In this document: positions 28,931 through 42,154 of the stretch, piece by piece | Layout: every line of letters begins with the position of its first letter | How positions within the stretch are numbered: position 1 is the first letter of the stretch | Source of the DNA: Anoplopoma fimbria | Taxonomy: Eukaryota; Chordata; Actinopteri; Perciformes; Anoplopomatidae | Assembly: GCF_027596085.1 (NCBI RefSeq) | Contig: NC_072460.1 | Span: 8,232,231 to 8,296,230, forward strand | Direction of reading: 5' to 3' | DNA length: 64,000 bases | Notes under the pieces: generated by a model | Seen by the model: the letters and a program-made list of their open reading frames with translations, nothing else | What the model was told of the DNA's origin: nothing | The model's database searches: none | Position numbers and translations under genes: made by a program

Positions 28931-30270
28931 AGGGGACGGATGATTCCTTATTTCTTGTGTCTTTTATCTCTTGCAAACCGATGTTTCCCAAATCTCCACT
29001 CATGTTTTGGAGTGTGCGCTTGTGTTCTCATCTGCCATTTCACAGGCACTTAAACCCAAAACTACCTATCACTGTGTCCTCCATAAACCCTCTCTCTCCA
29101 GTTCTCTTCATATTTTCTATCGCTCTGATACAACACAGACAGAGATTCGGTTGATTCATTAAAGCTTTCCCGCTCCCTGTCTCAAACTCAGAACACACCA
29201 GCCTGCAGTCAGCACAGCCCTTCCTGGGAAATTCACAGTAAGTGTTGAATGTAACGTTCCAAGCAGCAGCAACAGCAGAAAAAAAAGAGATTTGGAACAA
29301 GCAGGAGAAGAACTGTGTAGTTTGTATACGTAGTGATCTACCGTGGCTGAACAGACTGAAAAAAGAACTAAAAATAGACAGGAGGGAACCAGAAAGTTCA
29401 CTACATCATGTCATCGTACTTATGTGTGGACATTTTCAGTTATGCAGCAACTTGTTGAACTTTCAACATGTGCTCATACCTAAACGACAGAATAGATTGT
29501 TTTGTCAATGACTTCACACATCAGGAGTGTGACAATTATACTAGACGGAAATTTGAAATACTGTCTGTGAGTATGTCACATAAAAAATACTCATACTGGC
29601 AGTGATGCAAATTTGAGACAGTTGCAACACTTTTTCAATAAAAAGTTTAAATAGATTCATGCAGGCAAAGGACCAACGACAGGATCCTATTGACCCAGAG
29701 CAGCGTCCGTCACTCTGTCTGAGGTAAACTGTTGTTTAGCCTGAGCAACTGTTAGATATTTTATTGAGGCTCCTTTTAGCGAAATGCTCTGAGTAAATTT
29801 GAGTTCCTTATAGTTACACAGTGTATATGTCTAGGGCTTTTATTGTGAAAGGTAACAACAGAAGGAGTGGATCTGGTCGGTGCTGCTGTTGCCAAGGACT
29901 AGTAGAGTCTTGGTTCAGACTGCAGAGCACACCAGCCGTGTTGTTGTACACCTTTAGTGTACGTTTTGAATATGTCCCATCCACACAACATGATTGTTTG
30001 ATGCATGTATTCACGGTGCGTTAGCTAAAGAAAAGTGACCTTGTTGCGGAAAAAAAATCAGTTGCTTTTTCACCACGTAATATTCACATTCCTTGTGAAA
30101 GGACTTATAACATAAACAACAATTTGTAAATATATATATTTACTTGTGAATTATGAGTGTAAAGGCCCTAAAACTGTTCTTCCTAACTTTGTGGAATGGT
30201 CGCTGTTTTAAACACATTTTTTAAACACATTTTTTAAACATAACTGCTTGGTTTTATTTACACAACCAAA

Positions 30271-30322
30271 CTGCTTGGTCAGATTTAGGAAAAAAGATCA
30301 CGGTTTGGGTTAAAATAAGTCT
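30271..30322 (-). repeat. Dispersed repeat fragment (reverse copy)
   Basis: The reverse complement reads TTTTAACCCAAACCGTGATC and then CCTAAATCTGACCAAGCAG, matching the fragment at 22793-22843. Confidence 0.55.
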
Positions 30323-30677
30323 GTTAAGTACTATGTGACGTTGTATGTACTAATGAAGTTATGTTCTAAGTTACTTATAATAACTCAATCTGATGACTTT
30401 CACACAAGATACACCATTCTCCGGGGTGAAAGTCCTCTGTTTGTTTGACCCATTCATCCAGTTAGACCTCTTTTGTCCAACGTCTGACTTCCTCCTTTGC
30501 TTAACCTATTATTTCTATAGCTGCTAAAGGTCGCTAACTAACAACAAACCTAAATATGGGTTGTAAACACACACAGATCAAAGATAAAAGACAACACTGT
30601 TTTTCAGTGAAGACGACTTGTGAAAAGCAGTACAACTACTTTTTGAAGGCGAATTTGTAGCATTTCAAATATGAATG

Positions 30678-30722
30678 TAAGATAAGATAAGATAAGACAA
30701 TCCTTTATTAGTCCAGGATTAT
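30678..30722 (+). repeat. GATAA repeat with CAATCCTTTATTAGTCC
   Basis: AAGATAAGATAAGATAAGACAATCCTTTATTAGTCC resembles the end of a common fish retroposon; only this short end is recognisable. Confidence 0.5.
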
Positions 30723-32445
30723 GTAGTACCAGCAAGTTACAGCAAAATGTCGCTAAACAAGTAGTTTAAGTTTTTCTCTAATCCCCAACGATGGATACAC
30801 AATGTGTTTTGGTGAGTAACACTTAATGTAGCTTTTGTTTGTGCTCCACTGGGAAGCTAGAAGCACATGTCAAATCTTAAATTAAAGGGCACAAAGTTCC
30901 CTTTTTCTAGATATTAGTAAATAGAAATGAACTGCCATCAAAGTATTCTATACACTGGATATATACTGATGGTTTTAGTGTACAAACATCTCCCTTTAGA
31001 TGTCTGCAGTGTATACAGTAGAAGCTTAGCTCATAACAAAGTATGTCAATACAGGATTTAACAAGTATTATTTATTAGCTGCAGGGGATGGCGAAAAGAG
31101 ATTCCGCACACCTGTCAGTGATTGTTTTTGTTTCTTTGAAATATTACGAGCGTAACATTGTAATTACTTTTCCATCTGAAGTCATCAGTCTGCACCTCTA
31201 TCGGCTGTCACCAGGTCGCTCACTGAAACACATCAAATGGAAGAGCAGAGCGTTATTCATAGAGCTTCATAAACTTCATGAACTGTAACAGTGTGAGCTT
31301 TTTGATACCTTAAAACAGGCGTTTCTTCCTCACCAGTTTCTGCATGAAACTATCCAGCATCTTATAATCATACCCAGTGCTCTGACCAGATCACTAGATG
31401 CTAATTGATAACAGGCAGCTCTCCTTCTCTCCATACTGAACTTGTTCCAAACATTATTTTTGCAATTCATGCCGTTTATTGCACAAAAACAACTCATCTT
31501 GTCGATTTCTCCACAAGCTCTTGGTCATTCTGATTTGTTAACTACCCCCATCTCGTGTCTCTGATCAGACGTTTGATATTTCAGTTTTATTCAAACAAGG
31601 TTGTGTTTGCATAGACCTTGCAGACATTCTATCCTCCCATATCACAAAGAGGGACTATAGAGAACAGCAGTTCTGATCATGTGATTAGACAATAACAGCA
31701 AATCTATCCACACAGGGTGATGCCTTTAAATACGACTTTTTAATTAACTCTTTAAAAGATGGAACAACAAATAGTGGCTTGGTTGAGCATAAACTACCGT
31801 TGCTGTACAACTCACCAGCTTCTATAACTGTTCACTTTATAGGATTCCTGTTAGAAATAACTCACACTGTTGTTTAACGTTTCAGCAAACCATGAATATG
31901 TTGAATGTCAACGAATGTACAATGAGCGAAACTGGCCGTTATTAAAAGTTACAATGACGAGCATTACACCACAGTCCACTAAGGCCGGGTGGGAGGGGTC
32001 AAACAAACAGGACTTTCCCCCATGAGACCGCTGTTCGTGTCACAGGTTCACTTACGCTTGATATGTAACGTTGTTACACATGTTACATAAGAAAGTCCGC
32101 TAAGGGCGTTTGTTATTTATTTAACCTAGTTGTAGGACAATTTAAATTATTGTTAAGACGAGAGCTGCTGTTGGGCTTTGGTTGGTATTTTTGCTCCGTG
32201 TGGTCAACCATGACATCGAAATGTTGATAAGTTGGCACCCGTTGATGGCGTCACACTCTTTGTCATAGTAGCTGCACACAAGGCATGCAGCGTAAAGGAC
32301 GCCAAGATATGAAATAGTTTTTTAACGGGTTTATATAGGTTAAATAAGTTATTGTTCATTTAAGCGAAAGGTTTATGATATGCTGTTATTCTTTACTTTG
32401 GGTTGCCGCGGTATATCCTTTATTTTGTTGTTGTAGCGTAGTTTA

Positions 32446-32496
<51 letters not shown>
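32446..32496 (+). repeat. (AC)n microsatellite
   Basis: AC repeat with one interruption near 32462. Confidence 0.96.
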
Positions 32497-32497
<1 letters not shown>

Positions 32498-33519
32498 TAA
32501 CACCCACGCACACGTTGCCCTTCCATTCATTCATCCGCTTCAGCCACATGACTACGCCTGGATGACAAACCGTGAGTAACCTAAATGAACATAACTAGCG
32601 GAACCTTGTTGAGCACATTTCATGGTTATAGAATATGGCTTATTTGAAACAAGGAAGGAAGCCATAACACTAGTTTCCTTGTAAAGGTTGTTATTTGAAT
32701 ACAAACTGCTTCCAAAAAACGGCAACCTTCGTTCACAGACATACTGATGCTACACAATCCCAGCTCATCATATGTTTTGTTGCTCTAATGACCTGAGCCA
32801 AGGAAGTTTTGTCTTTGGTTCTGTTTGTTTATTGGTTTGTTTTCTAAGCAGGATTACAAAAAAGATGGTGGAACGATTATCATTAAACATGGTGGAAGGA
32901 TGTAGCATGAGTCAAGGAAAAAGCCCGACACATTTTGAAACGTATCCCAATCACATACTGTATTTTTCACTTATGGATCCGGCCTTAGTGGAGGTCTGCT
33001 CTCTCCAGTGCCCTTCTAGTTGGTTATCTGTCTATCCATTTGCGTCCACGCTCTTTCTTCAAAATCAAAAATCAACTGAGCGGTTCCAGACTAATTTGCA
33101 TATGCGATTTGGTCTGCCGATGTCAGGTTACTAAATCCCCGTGTAGGATACTAATATGATACCACAGAAGCAGATGAAACTACATATGGGTGTTTATCCC
33201 TCAACAGCAACCCAACCCTGGAAACATGATTTTCTCAATCATCAAGTGTATTTCCATGCTTTCCTCACTCGTGACGTGGGCGTGGCTTAGCCAGAAACAG
33301 GATGTGATTTGCTAGAGTGCACCAGAGTATGGAAACATATGAATGAAAATATTTAGTCTGCAGCTATCTTGATTTTCAATGAATTGTTTCAGTTGCTTTC
33401 GGGCTAAATTTTGGAAGATAGTCTGGTTCCAGTTTCTTAAATGTGAGGATTTGCTGCTTTAGTAAATAATGGGTATTTTTCACAATTTTATGAGATTTTA
33501 TAGATAAAACGATAATGTT

Positions 33520-33880
33520 AAGGATTCAGTAGAAAAGGACCCACTAGCAGCCACACAGCTCTTGGTTCAGAGTAGATTTAATAAAGTTCTCAAGCAACAA
33601 TCCAAAGGGCAAAAACAGTCTCGTAGTCAAATAGGCAGGCAGAGGTCAAAAATCCAAAAGTCAGAACAGAGTCCAAGGCAAAGGTATCCAAAACACAGAA
33701 TCCAAACAGGGTGGAGTCAGAGCCACATGGCTTTTCAAAACAAAAACAGAAAACACATGACAACAGGACATGATCAAAATGTAAACAAAAAGCACATGTT
33801 GCTGGAAAAACAAGAACTCAAACAGCACGGTTACTAACAGATAAGTTCTAATCAAACAACACAGTCCTGATAAAGCGGAT
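33520..33880. repeat. Possible dispersed repeat fragment
   Basis: Rich in AATCCAAAAGTCAGAACAGAG-like words with CAAGGCAAAGGTATCC, a texture typical of a fish interspersed repeat. No ends or coding region are visible. Low confidence. Confidence 0.3.
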
Positions 33881-35433
33881 TAATCAAATGTTGAAAATAT
33901 CTGAGAATACTAATAATAGGAGCTTGAAGTTACTATAATTGGAAACTACCTTTCTTACTGTTAAATAGTGTCAAGATTAAATTTACCTCTAACCATTTTA
34001 ACCATTTTGGTCTAACCGACCAACATCTATTCATAAATCTCAGCTGCGCTTCACTTTGCAGAAGCTAAATCTGTCTCTTATTGCTCCCGTTAGCAAGGCT
34101 CCTCACAAATCCAAGACATGAGGCTGGATAACTGACATGAGAAGTTGTCGTTGGCTTAATTCTGTCTTACATGCTCCATGGCACGTCTTCAAACTCTTAT
34201 CCAAACAGTGCTGAGCTTCTTTCAGGCAAATGGGAACAGTGTTTTGTTCCAATCCTTATGGTTGATATTTATTTTCACTTTGAGACAACTTTCATTTGAC
34301 TGCACATACACAGATTTTTCAAATGAAATGCGAGGAAAACATGTTACTTTGCACAAGAATTTCAATTTTTTCAGAAAGATTTGGAATTAATTGGTATAGA
34401 ACAAAGTATTTTTGTATGAATTTGTCATTTTTCATCTACAAAATCAAAATCTTTGGAAGGTCCCTCAACATTAACCATGTAGCAGGTGTTTGTCTTAGTT
34501 TGCACACTGAAAATAAAATTGTGTTTTGTTTGGTCCTCAGCTTCTCTGTAGAGTCATTTTTTTGTGCTTCCGGAGCTACAAACTACAAGGCCACTTAGAA
34601 AGACACCGAGGGGACGGCCAGGCATGCATCATTCACTAGAGGGGGATGAACTACATTTTTCAGATGCTTGAGAGGAGATAGATGCAGCTCGCTGCGCCGC
34701 ACCTGAGAAATATTTTTCTAATCCTGCCATGGAACTCAAGTATCTCAGTGAAAGATTTAATGTTTTATTACTCTGTAACAGCTGTGTGTGTGTGTTTCTG
34801 CATTGTGTTACCAATGTCAAGAGATGAGCTGTGTGAGACAGTTAAACCAGCATGCTGTAGGAAACAGATAAAAGATGACATCATCAGTGAGCCATCTTGG
34901 GTTGGATTAGTGGGTTACTATGGATACCATACATATATGCACCGGCTTTTGACACACACACTCCTTCAGAGCCCTGACCTTCTTCAGTCCCTCCTTCACT
35001 ACCATAACATCACTCACACCCAGCCCACTCTGGGCCTCAGCCCCCTCCCCCCGACATAATGACATTTGCATACAGATGTCTCACTTGTGCTGATAATGCA
35101 TGCCGTGTGTGTGCGTGTGTCTATGTGTGTCTGCCACTGTAATCAGCTGACGTCTGGGCATAGCTTAGGGCTCAAATATAAACTAGAGTGTGCAACATTG
35201 AAAAAAATCCTCATGATCATTTTCACAAGTACAACAATTTCTTTGGAACTGGAAATAAACTCTCATGCAGTAATGTGAGCGCTCTGAAAAGTGAGAGGAA
35301 GAAAGCATTGAGAGAGAAAAAAGACTCCTTCTAGTTTGCTGGAACAACTGTGCCTGGCAGACAGAAGAAAAAAGTGGATTGAGTTGAACACGTCAGGGCC
35401 CAGTTCCAAATCTGTGGCCCTGCCCCCACCCTC

Positions 35434-35434
<1 letters not shown>

Positions 35435-35464
<30 letters not shown>

Positions 35465-35476
35465 CTTCTTCTTCTT
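35435..35476 (+). repeat. (CTT)n microsatellite
   Basis: Fourteen CTT units. The opposite strand gives a spurious poly-Arg or poly-Glu frame. Confidence 0.97.
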
Positions 35477-35996
35477 GTAGCGTTTTCTTCTCTTGCCGCA
35501 CGAAACAAGCCACCTACACTTTAGGACATCTGCTAAGCTGATTTTCTGGAGCTTAGCAGCACCACAGTGGTATCAAAGAGATTAGGTGAAACAACATCCA
35601 ACTCCGGCTTTGTGCTGCGTTTCAATGAATGCAGCGCCGTTCGACTGCTCGCATGTGTTTGTGCCTGTTTTGCCTCCAGTGCGTGCTCGCCTGGGCACAT
35701 GCTGTCTGTGCGCGCGCGTGGGTGTGTGTATTATGCTCGGTGTTACAGTGCCATAAGTCACAGAGCTGGTGTAATGCAGTTGGCTCTGTAGTGCGAGCGC
35801 TTCTCGGCATACGAGGGTTCAGAGAGCGTAACCAAAGAGCTGCTTCAGAGGATCTTTGTTTGCTAGCCAAGCCTCGTTATCACTGGAGGGAAATCATCTC
35901 CTGAAAATAAACTGCTGGAAATCCACTAAATGTTGTGTTTGCAATGTGAGGCCTTACATTTTTTTTTGTTGCATTAAGTGTTTATTTCTCTCACTG

Positions 35997-36023
35997 TATA
36001 TATATATATATATATATATATAT
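35997..36023 (+). repeat. (TA)n microsatellite
   Basis: Perfect TA repeat of about 27 bp. Confidence 0.95.
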
Positions 36024-36255
36024 GCCTTTTTCCTGCACAGAGCACATATTTGTTTCTCTCCTGCCATACATTCGGTAATGAAAGGGTGCTTTATGAAGCG
36101 GAGTGACTATATCTTACTGCATTATGCATGCATGATGGCCAACGCTTAGTAACTATCCACACACTTAATTAAGTAGTGAAATGTAATAATGTCATTTATC
36201 CCTCTGGGTTTAGGGTTTGAATAATTGCTGCAGAGTCAGCCTACTGCGCATTATA

Positions 36256-36257
<2 letters not shown>

Positions 36258-36334
<77 letters not shown>

Positions 36335-36405
36335 CCACGGCTGCCTGCTTGCTTTCTTCTCCTTGTGTGTGTGTGTGTGTGTGTGTGTCTGTTTGTGTCT
36401 GTGTC

Positions 36406-36443
<38 letters not shown>

Positions 36444-36444
36444 G
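36258..36444 (+). repeat. Two (GT)n arrays and a (GA)n run
   Basis: A perfect GT array (36258-36333), 31 bp of unique sequence, an impure GT array (36365-36421), then GA (36422-36442). Confidence 0.96.
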
Positions 36445-36564
36445 GAGAGTTCAAGAGAGGGAGTTCTCATTTAGTTTTTTTCTTTCTTTCCGACAGCTTT
36501 CACTTTTTTGTGTTCGCTAACTAGAGAAAAAAGAGTGGAGAGAGAAGAGGAGAGGGAGGGGTCG

Positions 36565-36565
<1 letters not shown>

Positions 36566-36597
<32 letters not shown>

Positions 36598-36607
36598 GGG
36601 GGGGGGG
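36566..36607 (+). repeat. (GT)n followed by G13-14 run
   Basis: GT repeat of about 29 bp grading into a pure G run. Confidence 0.93.
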
Positions 36608-36689
36608 ATGTTGGGTGGGTTAAAAGAAGAAAAGAGAGCAAGCCAAAGAGCGTCGGGTGCTGTGTCAGTCTGATATTTTCCATAGTGAC

Positions 36690-36900
36690 AGCTGGGCCCA
36701 GAAGCTCAGAACCTTTTCTTCTGGCACACAAAGCCCATTAAGTATGCCACTCGCTCAATGGCCCCCGCAGCCTCCAAATTGCTCCAAGCTCCTCCCTAAA
36801 GTGTGGCAGCCTTTGTCATTGTAATCAGGCCTTGTATGTGAAGTGCTGCCTGTATTTACCGCTGCTCACGGTGCATATTTACCCGGCCTCCTGCTGCAGG
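36690..36900. other. Candidate conserved non-coding element
   Basis: GC-balanced complex block with motifs such as CCCATTAAGTATGCC and no open frame of note. It sits about 5 kb upstream of the CpG-rich block at 41.8 kb. Conservation is only a guess from texture. Confidence 0.3.
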
Positions 36901-36904
36901 GTGA

Positions 36905-37075
36905 GCGCAGGAGGGAGAGAGAGAGAGAGAGGGAGGACGAAGAGAAGGGAAAAATGAGAGCTGGAGAGAGGAGATGGGAAGGAACAGAGTGACGGAGGGT
37001 CAAGTGTGGAGAAAAGGAGCAGCGACTCAGGGTGGAGAAAGGGAAGTGAGAAAATCAGCAGAAGGGAGGCCTCCA
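36905..37075 (+). repeat. GA-rich purine tract
   Basis: Imperfect GAGGGAGA-like repeats. Confidence 0.8.
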
Positions 37076-37399
37076 AGAATGTGACTCAGTGACTTTGGGG
37101 GGTGACGGGGGGTCAGGCAGCGTTGGACACAGGGGAGGAGTGTGTGGGCACTATGATGCCAGTCTGGACCACGGGGTAAGGGGTGGGGTAGGGGGGGGGG
37201 GGCAGCCTATTCACAACTCTCGTGAGAAGGTTCACACTTGACGATAAGTTGGAGACAGACGGAGAAGACAAGTCTAGATTAGTGTAACCAATAGGAGAAG
37301 GGACAGAGAGGTACAGTGGACTGACAGGAGCAGACGACACGGAGGAGTGGAGCGATGTGATGCCTTTTGGCAGAGCTGACCCCATTCAACGTGTTAACC

Positions 37400-37401
<2 letters not shown>

Positions 37402-37451
<50 letters not shown>
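37402..37451 (+). repeat. (CA)n microsatellite
   Basis: Fifty bp of CA repeat, in inverted orientation to the GT array at 37572. Confidence 0.97.
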
Positions 37452-37453
<2 letters not shown>

Positions 37454-37564
37454 GATGAGGCCTAAGATGCGGATGGGGTCGGGTACAGGGGGCGTCTCCA
37501 GAAATGACGGTCATCCAAAGTGGCATCCAGACCAAACTTTGTCTGTCTCTTGGCCTATCCTTAA

Positions 37565-37673
<109 letters not shown>

Positions 37674-37943
37674 TCAGGCCTCAGTCTAAGTAGGCATCTT
37701 CCAAATTTACAGTGGTTTTCTTCTTCGTGTTGCCATCCCTAAAATATAAAGAAAACTTGTCATGGGGGAAACGGAAATGGGGGACTTTGGACAAATACAA
37801 CTGAAACTTTGGAAGTAGAGCTGATACGATCAGTAGATTAAATAATTTGTCAATCAAGAGAAAAACATTCACTAAATCACTGGATAATTGTTTTAGTAAT
37901 TTTTCTTGCAAAAACAACCATTCAGTGCCAAACATTCACTAGT

Positions 37944-37974
37944 TCTATCTTCACAAATGATTTGTGAAGATAGA
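37944..37974. repeat. 15-bp inverted repeat, 1-nt centre
   Basis: TCTATCTTCACAAAT and its exact complement are separated by a single G. This is a near-palindrome able to form a cruciform. Confidence 0.9.
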
Positions 37975-38234
37975 TTTCTTTATCAAATATATTGTCATCT
38001 AAATATCTCTAGGTTTTTGAAGATCTTGGACTCTTGGGCATTTCTTGACAATCCATAGACTTCTAATAAACACTACGTTCCATACAACAAAACTGCTTTG
38101 TGAATTACGTTTCAAGGGAAATGCATATTGTTGAGGATTACGTTCGTCTATGATGTATGGTTGTGTCCTGGGTCAAAAAAATCGACATTTCCTTATGTTT
38201 ATCCACGTCCTTAGTTTCAATAATATAGCATAGT

Positions 38235-38292
38235 CATTTTAAGTCCAACCATGATGTTTTTTTATTTATTTATTAACAAGTAGTTTTGTTGT
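38235..38292 (+). repeat. Dispersed repeat fragment (weak)
   Basis: TTTTAAGTCCAACCATGAT followed by AACAAGTAGTTTTG resembles the 22793 family. Confidence 0.4.
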
Positions 38293-39228
38293 GTTTTTGA
38301 TATGTTTTGTTTCAATTTACAAGTTTAAAACTGCGACTATAATCCGGGAGATATTACGTTTTCCTCAAAATGTTATTGAGAATGCAATAAAGTTGTTCGG
38401 GAACATAGTTTTGTAGGAGACAGTGTTGAATAGACTACACTAGATTGATAAAACATTTAATCAGCAGGTTAAGCAATACCTGATCTCTGAACGGCCAGTA
38501 TGGGCAAGAGGAATGAATCCATCAAGCTCAAACTCTGTCATTGTACATGTGAGGGTTGTTTTCAGAGAGTCTTGAAAGAACGTCAACCAGTCCATTACCA
38601 AATATGGATGGATGTTTACAAGAACTACAAAGATGGTGAAAGTGAGGTGCTGAGCTGTGTCTAATGGGAGTTGACAGATATGGGTATGATCATGCTGCAT
38701 GGATGTTAGAGAGAAAGAGAGAGCGAGGTTGGGGGTGTGAGGAAGGGGGAGGGAGGGAGGGAGGACAATAAGGCCATGGTGTTATGAACCCGATTGTTAT
38801 CATGAGACAGGGAGCAGGACTCTGATGTCAGATGTCTATCTGTGCATGAGCCCAGGATGTGAGTGTGTGGCCAGTATCAAGTACAGAAAAAAAAGTTCTT
38901 CTCTTTTGCTTTTTCACTCACGTCCTCAGAGCATGAGCGTCTCCCCAAATTATACACAACCTCCTCTTTTTTTCTTGCTTCAAACGCAAATCTGCACATT
39001 TATTAAAAGGGAAAAACCTTTCCCTTCCAGCGAAGCAATGACCCTTTTGCTTTTCTACCAGCTCAGTTGAAAGTTGTTACTATTGGAGATGCTGAATAAT
39101 GATAATGAAAGCGTAGGAGTGAACATAATAAGAGGACTTTTGAATAATGATGATGATGAAGACGGAGTAAAATTTACATTAATTAGCTCACGCGGGTCAT
39201 TTTCTCAACAAGGTCCTAGTTACTACTC

Positions 39229-39232
<4 letters not shown>

Positions 39233-39324
<92 letters not shown>

Positions 39325-39425
39325 TTGTTTAAACTTTATTGTCACCACGGTCTCCAGGACAGCTGGAGGCTATGTCAGAGTTCAGCTGCTTGTTATACAC
39401 AGCAGAGAATAAGAGGAGAGGGGGG

Positions 39426-39469
<44 letters not shown>

Positions 39470-39519
39470 TTGTGTGCACGCATTAATTTCTATTGGTTTG
39501 CATATGCCTGTGAACATTC

Positions 39520-39612
<93 letters not shown>
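39233..39612 (+). repeat. Cluster of three (GT)n arrays
   Basis: Arrays at 39233-39322, 39427-39468 and 39522-39612, all in the same orientation and separated by 104 and 53 bp. Confidence 0.97.
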
Positions 39613-39615
<3 letters not shown>

Positions 39616-40355
39616 GTCCTATCGGGGTAGTGGAACAGCAGGATGGGGGTGAATAGTGGAGTTAATAGGCTAATGAGAGCACCGTGCTCAGGAAGAATAC
39701 AAGAGGCTGTCTGGCACCCTCAGATAAAAAACTTTCAGTGGCATTAGTGGACACCCAGCAGTCCTCCTTAACAGGGACACCTTCTTTGTTCGCGCACACC
39801 AAAAGCCAATTTAATAAGCAGAGAATTTATTATTTATATGTGTTTCTCTTCTTTTTTTTTGCCATGGAAGCAGTGAAGGCAATGGAGATGGAGAGGAGAT
39901 TTGTTGAGAAACATTCAGATCTTTAATAGCTTAAAGTTCCGATTAGGTCCGCATCGTTCACTGGATAATAAATATGAAATATTTAACTGGGGTTAGTAGT
40001 GCAAACAGCAGATTCAATATAGTTTAGTTGGATGCATACAAATGGGAAGTCTTCTGGTTTAGTTTAGTTTAGTTTAGTTTAGTTTAGTTTAGTTTAGTTT
40101 AGTTTAGTTTAGAAGAAAATGTTTTTGCTTTCAAGGAAAGTAGTTGTTCCAGGAGGTTGTGTTTAGGTTAGTTCATAGTAACGATTTGAATTTATGATAG
40201 TAAATTAGTTTTTTGGTTCGGTTTAGTTTAATTCAGCTCAATTTAGTTAAGTTGTAACGATTCAGTTATCTTACTAAAATAAAATTCTGAAGTGAATTTT
40301 GTTTTGTTTCTTTATATAGTTGAATTGAGTTGAGTTTGGGTTTAGTTTAGTTTAG

Positions 40356-40386
<31 letters not shown>

Positions 40387-41764
40387 CTCGGTTTAGTTTA
40401 GTTAAGTGACAACAATCTGGGCTTAAGTGGGTTTAGTTACGTTTAATGCTGTTTGACTTATATATGTTCATAAGGACACAAGTGTTCAGCTTTTGGAGCT
40501 TATAATAAAGGATCTAGTTGAGGTTAGAGGAATAAGGGAATAAGCCAGATTGGTTTTAGTTGTGACAATGCAGGCTTCAGTAAGCAAGCTAAGTGTTTTT
40601 TATTAAATATTCTTTCCGTTAAGTTTAGTTCATTTCAGTTCAAACAATTTGCTAATGATTTTGATCAACCATTTACTTTATTACTATACTTTAGTATCAC
40701 ACAAATATTAATCTATTCAAGTTTTATAAAATGAATAGGGAAGTTGTGTTTTGTGAATTTATTTCAGTTTGGTGTAATATCACAATTTTTAAAGCTTATA
40801 GAGGTTTAGTTTAGTTTAGTAGCAAACATTTATTCAACTCTGTAGGCTTATACTAGTCATTAGTTTAGTTTAATGGCACATAATCTGTAATTTAAAACTA
40901 TAGAAAATTCTGAAGGGGGCTGAATTGATCTGAGTTGAGATTTATTTTGATTTAAATATGCTTTGTTTGGTAATATGCAACTCTTGAACAAAAAAAACAT
41001 TCTTATCGTTAAATGTGTGGGAAAGCAAATGAAGTGTAGAAGAAAGGCAGTAGAATGTGTTGAGGTCCCCCCCCCCATCATAAGTTGGAGAGATGGGGAC
41101 GGGGGCAATGGGAGAGCTCATTATCTGGCAGACCATCTGCTATTGGGAGGGAGGAACTGTCTGTCCGTCCCAGACACAGACACTCTGAAAAGGCCTGGAG
41201 TCCGAGTGAAAATGTTCCTCTAACTTACATCTGGTACATTTGGACACCAGTGAACAGGATGGCTTCTTGAAAAACCTTCAGCTAATAGACACCAATCTCA
41301 TGCTCAATGTTGTTAGCATCAGCAGAGATTTGGAGAATCGTACAAGTTAGTGTTGGGTGCGAAATAATAAAACAACTATTACGTAAAGTACTTAGGAAGT
41401 TTGACTATTCAGATCATCGTCTTTATCATATCCCAGGCGGTCTTGTGAGTTAGTTTTATGCTTTTATTGGGTTTCTTTCTTCATTGCTAGTTTTTCTGTG
41501 ACATGTGTGTAATATCCTTAAAGGATATTCTTGCCATGGTTCTTTTGGAGTTTTGTCCTCGTATATCATTCTCAGGTTTGAGAAAAAAAAAATAGTCCAT
41601 ATCCAAAAAATAGTGTGCATGTGAATAAGCTGTAGGAGTTGTTAGTTGCGTGTTTCTATAGTTTAAATCAGATTGCTGGGGGAGCTTAGTGTGAGAAGTT
41701 GCCGGCCGCAGCAGATGCTCTTTGTTGCTCTTCAGGCTATTGTTGTTGAAAGCTGACACTGGGA

Positions 41765-41993
41765 GACCGGGATTGGGTCCAGCTACCGGCAGCAGGAGGA
41801 CACAGCGCCCTCCTATTGGCTCTCCGGGAGTGTCACTCAGCCGATCGTCCCGCCCACTCGGCCCTCCCCCCCTCCCCGGCCGGGGAAGTTGAACTAAAGT
41901 TTGAGCAACTTTGTTCGGCAGAAGTAAACTTGCAAAGCAGCACTCGGAGGCCGCTGCGGGACTGAAGAACGACGGACGGGAGGAACCGCAAAC
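41765..41993 (+). promoter_or_regulatory. CpG-rich, promoter-like block
   Basis: This GC- and CpG-rich block stands out from the AT-rich surroundings. It contains two inverted CCAAT boxes (ATTGG at 41772-41776 and 41815-41819) and a GC box CCCGCCC at 41849-41855, followed by a C-run and CCGGCCGGGG. It precedes the ATG at 41994, which has A at -3. This is the typical look of a TATA-less CpG-island promoter. Direction is inferred from the downstream ATG; an opposite-strand transcript is also possible. Confidence 0.5.
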
Positions 41994-42018
41994 ATGAAGC
42001 TGTGCCGCACTTTTCTCG
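41994..42018 (+). CDS. Candidate alternative first coding exon of myt1
   Basis: ATG AAG CTG opens an 8-codon piece (MKLCRTFL) plus one G, followed by GT at 42019. Joined to 51123 it reads MKLCRTFL-E-NEFRGELV and stays open through to MSVEGDAK, adding 44 residues. The donor (TCG|GTTCGT) is weak, and the phase would fit by chance one time in three. If a stronger-looking GTGAGT at 42160 is used instead, this ATG would only encode a 22-codon ORF ending at 42060-42062. It could also belong to another transcript. Speculative. Confidence 0.25.
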
Positions 42019-42074
42019 GTTCGTATCACTCACTTGTTTTAACTTCACAGAGGGAACTTTAAGAAGGAGCTTCT

Positions 42075-42154
42075 GCGTCTCTGTTCGGGACCGACCTGTC
42101 CTAAACCAGTGCGTCTCTGTTCGGACCGACCTGTCCTAAACCAGTGCGTCTCTG
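42075..42154 (+). repeat. 36-bp tandem duplication, 2.2 copies
   Basis: Units 42075-42110 and 42111-42145 (one base shorter) share TCTCTGTTCGG and ACCGACCTGTCCTAAACCAG; a third begins at 42146. It lies just after the putative exon at 41994. Confidence 0.95.

Larger units (their letters stand above)
28928..35434. other. Non-coding DNA, no gene seen
   Basis: Six and a half kilobases of AT-rich sequence. Longest frames are about 120 codons and show no recognisable family. GATAA repeats, a CA array and two repeat fragments are listed separately. Confidence 0.45.

Noticed and set aside
41487..42029. 180-codon minus-strand ORF over the CpG block
   Set aside because: GC-rich sequence favours open frames; no recognisable domain, and the + strand has promoter features instead.
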